DNA of 5,602 nt, taken from assembly GCA_013001805.1 (NCBI GenBank), contig JABDLW010000865.1, positions 1-5,602 of the forward strand, in the 5' to 3' direction. This DNA is from Saprospiraceae bacterium. Its GTDB lineage: Bacteria > Bacteroidota > Bacteroidia > Chitinophagales > Saprospiraceae. Numbering within the stretch: position 1 is the first letter of the stretch; each line of letters begins with the position of its first letter. Below, piece by piece: positions 1 through 5,602 of this stretch. The notes under the pieces are model-generated. The model was given only the letters and a program-made list of their open reading frames with translations, was not told where the DNA came from and ran no database searches. A program made the translations under genes and the position numbers.

Positions 1-2131
1 AACCGAATGTTTGGATTTTAATTGTAACCGGAGAATCACCTATGAAACTGCCCAGGGGTATAATACGGCCCAGTTTTACGGCGTCGATAAGAAAAATGGG
101 CAAGATCGCTATGTGGCAGGTACTCAGGACAATGGCAGTTGGGTGTCGCCGGCCAATCCTTCCCAGACCACATCGTGGAATAAAGCACCGAGTGGAGATG
201 GTTTCGAAGCTGTGTGGCATTATACTAAGACAAATCAATTAATTGAGAGTTCTCAATTCAACAATCTCTTCCGCAGTGATGACAATGGCGCAAGTTGGCG
301 TGCTCTGGATCTTCCTGGTGATGGTCCGTTCCTGAGTCGCGTAGCGGGGTCCCAGCAGGATCCGGACCTCATATTTGGGGTGACGGAGCAAGGTGTGATT
401 AAGTCTCAGGATTTTGGAGATAGCTGGCAAACGATCAGTATGCCGGTTGGTTGGCGGTTTGAAGGACTGGCCACCCCAATCCGCATCGCGCTTGCCAATC
501 CCAATATAGTCTGGACCGGGGCAGGTCTAAGGGAAAATTCAGAGGTAGCGATCTCTACAGACGGGGGTACCACATTCAACTTGATCAGCAGATATAGCGG
601 TGCTACATTAGGCTTGATTACCAATATTGCAACGCATCCTTTCAAAGACAGTACAGCCTATTTCCTTTTTTCACAGGCAAATGGCCCCAAGATCATTCGC
701 ACTGATGATTTAGGAGAAACTCTTGAAGATATCACTGGATTTGTGACTAATCAGGAAGAGAGCACAAACGGGTTTCCCGACGTGGCTACCTACTCATTTT
801 TAGTCATGCCTTATGATGAAGAAATTATGTGGGCAGGCACTGAAATCGGTCTTTTTGAAAGCACTGATGGTGGGCAATCCTGGGCCATTGCTGACAATGG
901 ACTGCCAAATGCCGCAATATGGGACATGAAAATCGTCAATGACCAGATTGTTGTAGCTACTCATGGGCGGGGTATTTGGACGGTCAATTTACCGGAGTTG
1001 AAAGATTATCAGCCACTATCCGTTGACTTTCTGGCGCCACAAATTTTGCTAGATGATGCTGCATTTGCCGGAAGAATAAGCGGAGAAGTTTCATTGAGAT
1101 CGGCTGCTGATAGTAGTCAAATTACGTTTGACTTCGTCAACGAGGGTGAGAAGAAGAGAATAGAAATCGAATTACCGGCTAATGAAGCAGACACTAGAGT
1201 GAGGTTCGATGAGATCATTACCGAGATTACAGGTGAAGATTTTCTCGAAGTTACCGTTACCATATCCTCGTTTTCCGGATCTTCCACCTTGCGTTCTTTG
1301 AATACACAGGTAATTCATGCGGTGAGTTACGATCCAATTACCAGCTATTGGACAAACTTTGATGACGGCTTGCGTGATTTCGCACTGCTGGACTGGTCAA
1401 TCAATACGCCGCTAGATTTGGAATCCGGAGCATTGAGCAGTCCTCATCCCTATCCGAATTTAGATCTTTCTATGGCTGTTTTTCAAAAGCCGGTTGTCGT
1501 GACTGCCAACAGTCAGGTAGATTTTGATGAAATCGTACTGGTTGAGCCCGGCGATAGCGAAGACTTTCCCTCTGACGATTTTTTTGACTATTGTCAGATT
1601 GAAGCAACAGCAGACTTTGGCAAAACCTGGGTAACTATTGCCGGATATGATAGCCGCGACAATCCCGGTTGGTTACAGGCTTACAACCGCGATGAAAATA
1701 AAGCATCGGTTGACTTATATGTACACCGATCATTCAATGTCAGTGATTTTTTTAATGAGGGCGATACAATTTATCTACGCTTTAATCTATTTTCTGATCC
1801 CCGGCTGGAAGGCTGGGGTTGGAGTATTGATAATTTTGAAATCAATGGAGAAGTTACGCCTGTCGTTGAATTTGAGGGTAATCCACTTGAATATCATGTC
1901 CTGGGGAATCCCGTTTCGGATCAATTGGTTATTGATTGGCAATCTGCGAAAACGATAAATCTAAATGTGACAATTGTTTCTTCAACGGGGCAGATAGTCC
2001 TTGCTGAAAAGCTCCTCATTAATGGTGCTCACATCAGTGCCTGGAACGTTAGCGAATGGTCTTCCGGAGCTTATTTTTTGATTGTGAACTCTGGATCTGA
2101 ATTGAGTTCGGTTAAGTGGATAAAGCTCTGA
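1..2131 (+). CDS. Secreted Asp-box (BNR/sortilin-like) beta-propeller protein with T9SS C-terminal sorting domain, 5'-truncated
   Basis: The frame is open from the left edge (first whole codon at 2) to a TGA at 2129-2131, giving 709 visible residues. The true start and any signal peptide lie outside the window, and the TTG at 11 is not a credible start. Numbering from the first whole codon, residues 19-45 hold the GYNTAQFYG and GTQDNG motifs typical of the VPS10/sortilin-like BNR family. Asp boxes (S-x-D-x-G-x-x-W type) occur near 92-99, 135-142, 185-192, 234-240 and 287-294. The propeller closes at THGRGIW (320-326). Residues about 340-440 look like an Ig/FN3-type beta domain. Residues about 445-616 look like a jelly-roll (MAM or lectin-like) domain ending in GWGWSIDN. 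The last 80 residues match the type A T9SS tail (NPVSDQL, STGQIV, SSGAYFL, KWIKL). Inference: it is exported through the outer membrane and either anchored at the cell surface or released. Its ligand or substrate is unknown, and Asp boxes alone do not prove glycosidase activity. Confidence 0.88.
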   Translation, partial: TECLDFNCNRRITYETAQGYNTAQFYGVDKKNGQDRYVAGTQDNGSWVSPANPSQTTSWNKAPSGDGFEAVWHYTKTNQLIESSQFNNLFRSDDNGASWRALDLPGDGPFLSRVAGSQQDPDLIFGVTEQGVIKSQDFGDSWQTISMPVGWRFEGLATPIRIALANPNIVWTGAGLRENSEVAISTDGGTTFNLISRYSGATLGLITNIATHPFKDSTAYFLFSQANGPKIIRTDDLGETLEDITGFVTNQEESTNGFPDVATYSFLVMPYDEEIMWAGTEIGLFESTDGGQSWAIADNGLPNAAIWDMKIVNDQIVVATHGRGIWTVNLPELKDYQPLSVDFLAPQILLDDAAFAGRISGEVSLRSAADSSQITFDFVNEGEKKRIEIELPANEADTRVRFDEIITEITGEDFLEVTVTISSFSGSSTLRSLNTQVIHAVSYDPITSYWTNFDDGLRDFALLDWSINTPLDLESGALSSPHPYPNLDLSMAVFQKPVVVTANSQVDFDEIVLVEPGDSEDFPSDDFFDYCQIEATADFGKTWVTIAGYDSRDNPGWLQAYNRDENKASVDLYVHRSFNVSDFFNEGDTIYLRFNLFSDPRLEGWGWSIDNFEINGEVTPVVEFEGNPLEYHVLGNPVSDQLVIDWQSAKTINLNVTIVSSTGQIVLAEKLLINGAHISAWNVSEWSSGAYFLIVNSGSELSSVKWIKL
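1892..2128 (+). other. T9SS type A C-terminal sorting domain within the propeller protein
   Basis: This segment encodes the final 79 residues or so of the propeller protein. It has the usual order of a Por secretion tail: an NPVSD turn near the start, a strand ending in VIDW, a strand followed by STGQIV, a short variable stretch, then SSGAYFLIVNSG and a basic end at KWIKL. In known T9SS cargo this domain directs passage through the outer-membrane translocon and is normally removed by the sortase PorU. It is the strongest taxonomic marker in the window. Confidence 0.85.
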
Positions 2132-2238
2132 AAACTAAACTTTCTTGGTTATTTCGTGACGATTAAAGCGACTTTTCTAATCTTTGTCAACTTCTGAAGA
2201 ATAACTCTTTAGATTAATTCCTATCATTAAAAATAAGT
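2132..2238. other. Intergenic gap between propeller gene and mscS, no clear signal
   Basis: This is 107 bp of A/T-rich sequence. I see no hairpin followed by a T-run that would end the upstream gene. I also see no good Bacteroidota promoter (TTG, a spacer of about 20 bp, then TAnnTTTG). The nearest candidate, TAATCTTTG at 2178-2186, has one base too many in the -7 box and no TTG at the right distance. Just upstream of the mscS ATG the sequence is A-rich (ATTAAAAATAAGT) without a Shine-Dalgarno match, which is usual for this phylum. Confidence 0.5.
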
Positions 2239-3048
2239 ATGGATTACCTCGATCAAGTGTCTGAATTAATTGTGGCTTACGCACCGAGAGTATTGGGAGC
2301 AATAGTTACGATCCTCATTGGTTTCTGGCTAGCTTCTTTTTTGGCAAGCAAACTCAAAAGAAGGCTGCAAGTAAACCCAAGGATAGATCCATCACTAACG
2401 CCCTTTCTGGTTTCATTGGTCGCAATTTTTATCAAGATTTTAGTGCTTTTAAGCGCAGCCAGTATGTTTGGCCTGGAAGTAACCTCATTTGTGGCGATCT
2501 TAGGAGCCCTTGCTTTTGCCGTTGGTTTGGCCTTGCAAGGCAACCTCAGTCACATGGCATCGGGCATTTTGATTTTGTTTTTCCGGCCATTTAAAGTGGG
2601 AGATTTTATCGTTACTCAGGGTTATTCCGGAACAGTTTCGGAAATCCAAATATTTAATACGCTCCTGGTGACATTGGATAATAGAGTAATTATAATTCCC
2701 AACGGAGCAATTACTTCCAATGCTATCGAGAATTTAAGCATGAATCCCACACGTAAAGTTCCCATGACATTTGGCATTTCTTACGAAGCAAATATTGATT
2801 TGGCCAGGAAAATTATCCAGGAAGTGGCAGATGAATGCCCTTTAGTTGATCATTCACAGCCGGTTGATATTTGGGTGAGTGAACTCGCAGATAGTTCCGT
2901 TAATTTTGCGGTAAGACCATGGTGCAAAACAGAGGACTATTGGAAGGTTTATGGTTACATGCATGAGTACATTAAGAAAGCCTTTGACAGGGCAGATATT
3001 GGCATTCCCTACCCTCAAATGGATATTCATATGAACAAGCTCAATTAG
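2239..3048 (+). CDS. MscS-family small-conductance mechanosensitive channel
   Basis: A complete 269-residue inner-membrane protein, slightly shorter than E. coli MscS (286 residues) because of a shorter N-terminus. Channels of this family open under membrane tension and release solutes during osmotic downshock. Predicted membrane helices are TM1 about 15-37, TM2 about 55-78 and the pore-lining TM3 about 82-115. TM3 carries the family signature GLALQG (96-101) followed by the FRPFKVGD turn (115-122). The beta domain follows with a GYSGTV motif (128-133) and VIIIPNG (150-156). The C-terminal alpha/beta domain ends in IGIPYPQMDIHM. Aligned by eye to E. coli MscS with an offset of 12, Gly101, Gly108, Leu109, Gln112, Gly113 and Gly121 are all kept, while Leu105 is Phe93 and Gly104 is Ala92. 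An in-frame TAA at 2215-2217 with no start after it makes the ATG at 2239 the earliest possible ATG. The gene converges with the kinase gene 12 bp downstream. Confidence 0.94.
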   Translation: MDYLDQVSELIVAYAPRVLGAIVTILIGFWLASFLASKLKRRLQVNPRIDPSLTPFLVSLVAIFIKILVLLSAASMFGLEVTSFVAILGALAFAVGLALQGNLSHMASGILILFFRPFKVGDFIVTQGYSGTVSEIQIFNTLLVTLDNRVIIIPNGAITSNAIENLSMNPTRKVPMTFGISYEANIDLARKIIQEVADECPLVDHSQPVDIWVSELADSSVNFAVRPWCKTEDYWKVYGYMHEYIKKAFDRADIGIPYPQMDIHMNKLN

Positions 3049-3072
3049 CTTAGAGGTAGCTTAGGTTTTTTT
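3046..3072. repeat. Direct repeat TAGCTTAG x2 and T-run at the convergent gene ends
   Basis: The 8-mer TAGCTTAG occurs at 3046-3053 and again at 3057-3064. The first copy starts with the TAG stop of the channel gene, and the second contains the reversed TAA stop (3061-3063) of the kinase gene. A run of seven T follows at 3066-3072. A short inverted repeat, AAGCT/AGCTT (3037-3041 and 3047-3051), lies just before it. The stem is weak and 14 bp from the T-run, so I do not call a terminator. The repeat may be chance. Confidence 0.35.
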
Positions 3073-3915
3073 GAAAGCTTTTTCCCAGGCTCGGGGGCCG
3101 AAAAATTGACAAGAAAGGCTGGCTATTTCTGCACTTTGTTTCAAAGCAGCTTTAAAGTCGCCCTTTGCCATTAATATGTTATAAGCAAATGCCCCATGAA
3201 AAATATCTCCGGCAGCAAGGGTATCGATGGCCTTCACCCGGCCAATAGGTAATTCGTAACGCTTACCCTCTTCGTGCACTTCAATTGGATTAGCACCTTT
3301 GGTAATCGCAAAAGTCTTTATGTTTAACTTTTGCATATACTCGAGAATTGACATTCCATGAGCAGATATAAATCGCTCGGAAAAAATCGGAAAATCCACC
3401 AGCTTTAATAATTCATCTGTTTTATACTTGTAGCTCCCACCATCGAAAACCACGGGCAGCGAAGGCGGTTTATTTTCTAAAATTTCAATAACCGTGTCGC
3501 CATGAAAACCATCCAGACAGCAAACATCATAGTCAGCTAGCTTAATATTAGGGAGACAAATCTCTTCATGGGCTAAAGAGGTCGGAGAAGTTATTACGGT
3601 GCGAAGTCCGGAAGAAATATTCACAAGAATAGATGAAATGCTTGGGATAAATCCCGGGTCTTTCGTGAGATCGAAATGGATCACGTGATAACTCGCCAAT
3701 TGTTCCTTGATCTGAGCAGCCCAAAGATGTTCGCCGACCGGAGAAATCAAGGTGGCCTCCCCACCTAAGGTTGCGAAAGTGATTGCAGCGTTCGTAGCTG
3801 GCCCTCCCAGGGTGAGCAATTGATGAGAAACATTGGTCTTACTATCTTCCTCAGGGAAATGCTTCAGTGGATAGATCAAATCTATTGTTGTCGTACCTAT
3901 AAACAGACCTCTCAT
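3061..3915 (-). CDS. PfkB-family (ribokinase-like) carbohydrate kinase
   Basis: A complete 284-residue cytoplasmic kinase, near the short end for the family, expected to transfer phosphate from ATP to a sugar or related hydroxyl compound. The N-terminus has the opening strand LFIGTTTIDLIY, then the PfkB signature 1 region, LGGPATNAAITFATLGG (36-52), which shapes the substrate pocket. FAITKG (202-207) matches the nucleotide-side strand. The signature 2 region is DTLAAGDIFHGAF (231-243), with Asp237 as the predicted catalytic base. The usual anion-hole GAGD reads AAGD here. The GDIFHGAFA style resembles sulfofructose-kinase-like and related members more than classical ribokinase, but the sequence alone does not identify the substrate, so no symbol is given. 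The ATG at 3913-3915 directly precedes the first conserved strand. The gene lies 84 bp downstream of the pirin gene on the same strand. Confidence 0.9.
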   Translation of the reverse strand: MRGLFIGTTTIDLIYPLKHFPEEDSKTNVSHQLLTLGGPATNAAITFATLGGEATLISPVGEHLWAAQIKEQLASYHVIHFDLTKDPGFIPSISSILVNISSGLRTVITSPTSLAHEEICLPNIKLADYDVCCLDGFHGDTVIEILENKPPSLPVVFDGGSYKYKTDELLKLVDFPIFSERFISAHGMSILEYMQKLNIKTFAITKGANPIEVHEEGKRYELPIGRVKAIDTLAAGDIFHGAFAYNILMAKGDFKAALKQSAEIASLSCQFFGPRAWEKAFKKT

Positions 3916-3942
3916 AAATGGAAATGTTGATGGTGGAAACTT

Positions 3943-3993
3943 ATGAGATGCAATGCTGAAATCTCATGGCATGCGTTACGCCCGGTATGCATA
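3943..3993. repeat. Inverted repeats in the pirin-kinase gap
   Basis: A perfect 7-bp inverted repeat, ATGAGAT (3943-3949) and ATCTCAT (3961-3967), is separated by 11 bases. Beside it, GCATGC (3969-3974) and GTATGC (3985-3990) form a second arm pair that matches with one G-T wobble on the + strand, but has an A-C mismatch in - strand RNA. Neither is followed by a T-run in the transcribed direction, so neither looks like an intrinsic terminator. They sit between the pirin stop and the kinase start and could be an RNA structure, a regulator site or chance. Confidence 0.3.
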
Positions 3994-3999
3994 ATGTAG

Positions 4000-5013
4000 T
4001 TATTTCTCCTCTAGCATCCCGTCGGCATGCACCGCAAATCTGCCTTTGGCACGATCGTGCACCTGATCATTTTTGGGCCAGGGCCATCCGCCAAACTGTG
4101 TGCGTCTAAATTCAGCAAAAGCATCCTGGATTTCCGCTTGGGTATTCATCACGAAGGGCCCGTGTTGTGCCACTGGTTCGTTGATGGACCGTCCCTGTAG
4201 CATTAGCAGGTAACTTCTGGTATGTCCATTTTGAATCTTAAGCTCTTGATTCGACAATATCTCGATCCGGTTGTTTGCCTTTACCTCAATACCATCAATT
4301 TCAAGGTTAGCACCTTTGTAAAAGTATAGGGCTCTCTTCGCCGATTCATGAGAAGCTGGTAATATCCACTGAGCCTTTGGATCCATTTCGATTGTCCAGA
4401 TGGCCACATGGTTAGCCGCATCTGCTGCCCATGAATTGGGAGTAGGCTTAGGGGCATTCTGATCCTCAATATTTCCCGCAATTAAATCAATGGTGGTTTT
4501 TAAATCGTTGGCATCGTTATGAACAATGGTTGGAATGCTATCCCTCCATAACATCTTAAAATGTGGTTCAACCATTTTGTTCTTCTTCGGAAGATTAAGC
4601 CAAATCTGGAAGAGTTCCAGTGGATTCTCTCGATCCTGCCTGAGTAATGGAAACATTTCTGCATGGAGAACACCCCTACCTGCCGTCATCCACTGTACAT
4701 CTCCATCGCCAAAGCGACCGGCAGCTCCCAGGGAGTCGGAATGGTCTACCAGCCCGGTTTTTGCAATCGTCACTGTTTCAAATCCGCGGTGGGGGTGTTG
4801 TGGGAAGCCGGGTACCGTGGAACCATGATACATGCGCCAGGGTAGTGAGGGATCGAAATCCTGACCAATATGATGGCCATCCAATGGTGCTACGGGACCA
4901 AAATGATCATTCCCGGCCGGATAATCATCTTTATGATAGGCACAAAAGAGAAACGGATCTATTGTTTTCCAGGGAAACCCCAGGGCTGTCACTGCGATAA
5001 TCTTATTAGACAT
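4000..5013 (-). CDS. Pirin family protein (Fe-binding bicupin)
   Basis: A complete 337-residue protein of the pirin family, two cupin barrels with one metal site in the N-terminal barrel. The metal ligands line up with those of human pirin (His56, His58, His101, Glu103): here His73 and His75 in HPHRGFET (73-80), and His117 and Glu119 in GVLHAEM (114-120). The N-terminal cupin spans about residues 20-150 and includes VQWMTAGRGVLHAE. The C-terminal cupin covers about 200-310, with GPFVMNT (285-291) and the conserved end FRRTQFGGWPW (302-312). The protein is longer than minimal pirins, with an N-terminal extension containing FPWKTIDPFLFCAYHKDD. Bacterial pirins have been linked to quercetin 2,3-dioxygenase activity or to regulatory interactions, and which applies here cannot be told. 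The ATG at 5011-5013 is preceded by A/T-rich sequence with no Shine-Dalgarno. An imperfect hairpin lies 43 bp upstream. Confidence 0.93.
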   Translation of the reverse strand: MSNKIIAVTALGFPWKTIDPFLFCAYHKDDYPAGNDHFGPVAPLDGHHIGQDFDPSLPWRMYHGSTVPGFPQHPHRGFETVTIAKTGLVDHSDSLGAAGRFGDGDVQWMTAGRGVLHAEMFPLLRQDRENPLELFQIWLNLPKKNKMVEPHFKMLWRDSIPTIVHNDANDLKTTIDLIAGNIEDQNAPKPTPNSWAADAANHVAIWTIEMDPKAQWILPASHESAKRALYFYKGANLEIDGIEVKANNRIEILSNQELKIQNGHTRSYLLMLQGRSINEPVAQHGPFVMNTQAEIQDAFAEFRRTQFGGWPWPKNDQVHDRAKGRFAVHADGMLEEK

Positions 5014-5056
5014 AGCATTTATTTTATAGTGAAAGTGGACATATTTTGGTCAGTAT

Positions 5057-5105
5057 GTAAACTCGTATTTAAGCCCCTTTGTTTAAAAAGGAGGCGGCGA
5101 GTTAC
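5057..5105. repeat. Two-part imperfect hairpin upstream of the pirin gene
   Basis: The outer arms GTAAACTCG (5057-5065) and CGAGTTAC (5098-5105) pair over 8 bp with one bulged A. The inner arms GCCCCTTT (5073-5080) and AAAGGAGGC (5087-5095) pair over 8 bp, again with one bulged A. They enclose a 6-base loop (GTTTAA) and are joined by an asymmetric internal loop (7 and 2 bases). Sixteen pairs are formed in 49 bases. No T-run follows on either strand, so a simple intrinsic terminator is unlikely. The element is in the 177-bp gap after the PHP gene and 43 bp before the pirin start. It could act in the pirin leader RNA, as a processing site, or be a dispersed repeat. Pairing was found by eye. Confidence 0.45.
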
Positions 5106-5190
5106 TGTCACGAATTTCAATTTCCATGTGATAAGTAGTTTGTGCACATCTTGAACTCTGTGCTCCAGGCGGACTCGCAATTTATTAAGC

Positions 5191-5602
5191 TCAATTTCGG
5201 ACAAACTGTACCGGTTGGGTCCAGGCCATCTCAAAGTTCAGGTCTTCGATTGGATTCGGATGAACTTGATCAGACATAATTTTCACCCGCACGAAAAGAT
5301 AATTTTCATCGACCATGAAATGGGCACTGGACCCATTGACTGAATGTAATATCCGGGAATCACTTTCTCCCTCCAGGCACCCAATAAACTCAATGGTGTA
5401 ATTAACGCCCTGTTTTTCTTTGATGTCTAGAGTAATTGTATTATTTGAGAATTGGTATGCGGACAGTTCTACACCAGTAGAGGCATAAAAATCTCCATTT
5501 TCTAGTGCTGCGATCAGATGGTCGGCTTGAAGTGAATCGGCATAGACCATAATCCAGCCCCTTCCTGCATTACTCCATTGTTTGCCTTGTCGATGGTAGT
5601 TG
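5191..5602 (-). CDS. PHP-domain metal-dependent phosphoesterase-like protein, C-terminal part (5'-truncated)
   Basis: The reading frame stays open from the right edge to a TGA at 5191-5193, giving 136 residues. The ATG at 5548-5550 is internal, because the conserved sequence continues upstream of it as NYHRQGKQWSNAGRGWIM. The segment resembles the end of PHP-family proteins (polymerase and histidinol phosphatase fold), where GRGWIMVYA is followed by a helix and the motif ALENGDFYASTGVEL. After this comes a small beta-rich tail with ITLDI, YTIEFIG, LFVRVKI and a closing AWTQPV. The metal-binding His/Asp residues of the PHP core would lie upstream, so activity cannot be judged. In this family the last ligands often occur as D-x-H just before a stretch like NYHR, which would be immediately outside the window (inference). 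The substrate is unknown. The gene is on the same strand as pirin, 177 bp upstream of it. Confidence 0.75.
   Translation of the reverse strand, partial: NYHRQGKQWSNAGRGWIMVYADSLQADHLIAALENGDFYASTGVELSAYQFSNNTITLDIKEKQGVNYTIEFIGCLEGESDSRILHSVNGSSAHFMVDENYLFVRVKIMSDQVHPNPIEDLNFEMAWTQPVQFVRN

Noticed and set aside
11..13. TTG at 11 as the start of the propeller protein
   Set aside because: The frame is open to the window edge and the protein begins inside conserved propeller sequence with no signal peptide, so the gene is truncated by the window.
2178..2186. TAATCTTTG as a Bacteroidota -7 promoter element for mscS
   Set aside because: The spacing inside the box is one base too long and no TTG lies about 20 bp upstream.
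3037..3072. Intrinsic terminator for mscS (AAGCT/AGCTT stem plus T7)
   Set aside because: The stem is only 5 bp, A/T-rich, and 14 bases from the T-run, too far for a standard intrinsic terminator.
5014..5028. TATAAAAT on the - strand as a -10 box for the pirin gene
   Set aside because: It lies only 7 bases from the start codon and has no good -35 or Bacteroidota -33 element. A/T-rich leaders are common here, so I treat it as chance.
5085..5128. Strong Shine-Dalgarno-like AAGGAGG on the + strand upstream of an ATG at 5126
   Set aside because: The ATG is followed at once by TGA, the spacing is about 30 bases, and the GGAGG is explained as one arm of the imperfect hairpin.
4526..5154. Several + strand open frames of 60-117 codons antisense to pirin
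   Set aside because: They overlap a well-conserved pirin gene and their translations show no family motifs. They are frame shadows.
5019..5234. A 71-codon - strand frame covering the PHP-pirin gap
   Set aside because: It overlaps the PHP gene end in another frame, has no recognisable domain, and its low-complexity basic sequence looks non-coding.

Overview
The window looks like ordinary chromosomal DNA from a member of the Bacteroidota. The main evidence is a C-terminal type IX secretion (T9SS) sorting domain on the first gene, a signal largely restricted to that phylum. Start codons preceded by A/T-rich sequence without a Shine-Dalgarno match fit this. Genus and species cannot be read from the window. 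No mobile element, CRISPR array, tRNA, rRNA or phage gene is visible.

Layout from left to right: (1) the 3' end of a large secreted, modular Asp-box (BNR/sortilin-like) beta-propeller protein on the + strand, running in from the left edge to 2131, with a jelly-roll-like domain and a T9SS tail; (2) a 107-bp gap, then a complete MscS-family mechanosensitive channel on the + strand (2239-3048); (3) a tail-to-tail junction of only 12 bp; (4) three genes on the - strand, read right to left: the 3' end of a PHP-domain phosphoesterase-like protein (5602-5191), a complete pirin-family cupin protein (5013-4000) and a complete PfkB-family sugar kinase (3915-3061).

The genes do not form a recognisable pathway. 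The propeller protein is exported, the channel protects the inner membrane from osmotic downshock, and the other three are cytoplasmic or of unknown location. PHP, pirin and PfkB share a strand but are separated by 177 and 84 bp, so co-transcription is possible but not shown. The least expected structure is a two-part imperfect hairpin (5057-5105) in the PHP-pirin gap. A smaller inverted repeat lies in the pirin-PfkB gap. I found no convincing new multi-gene system here.
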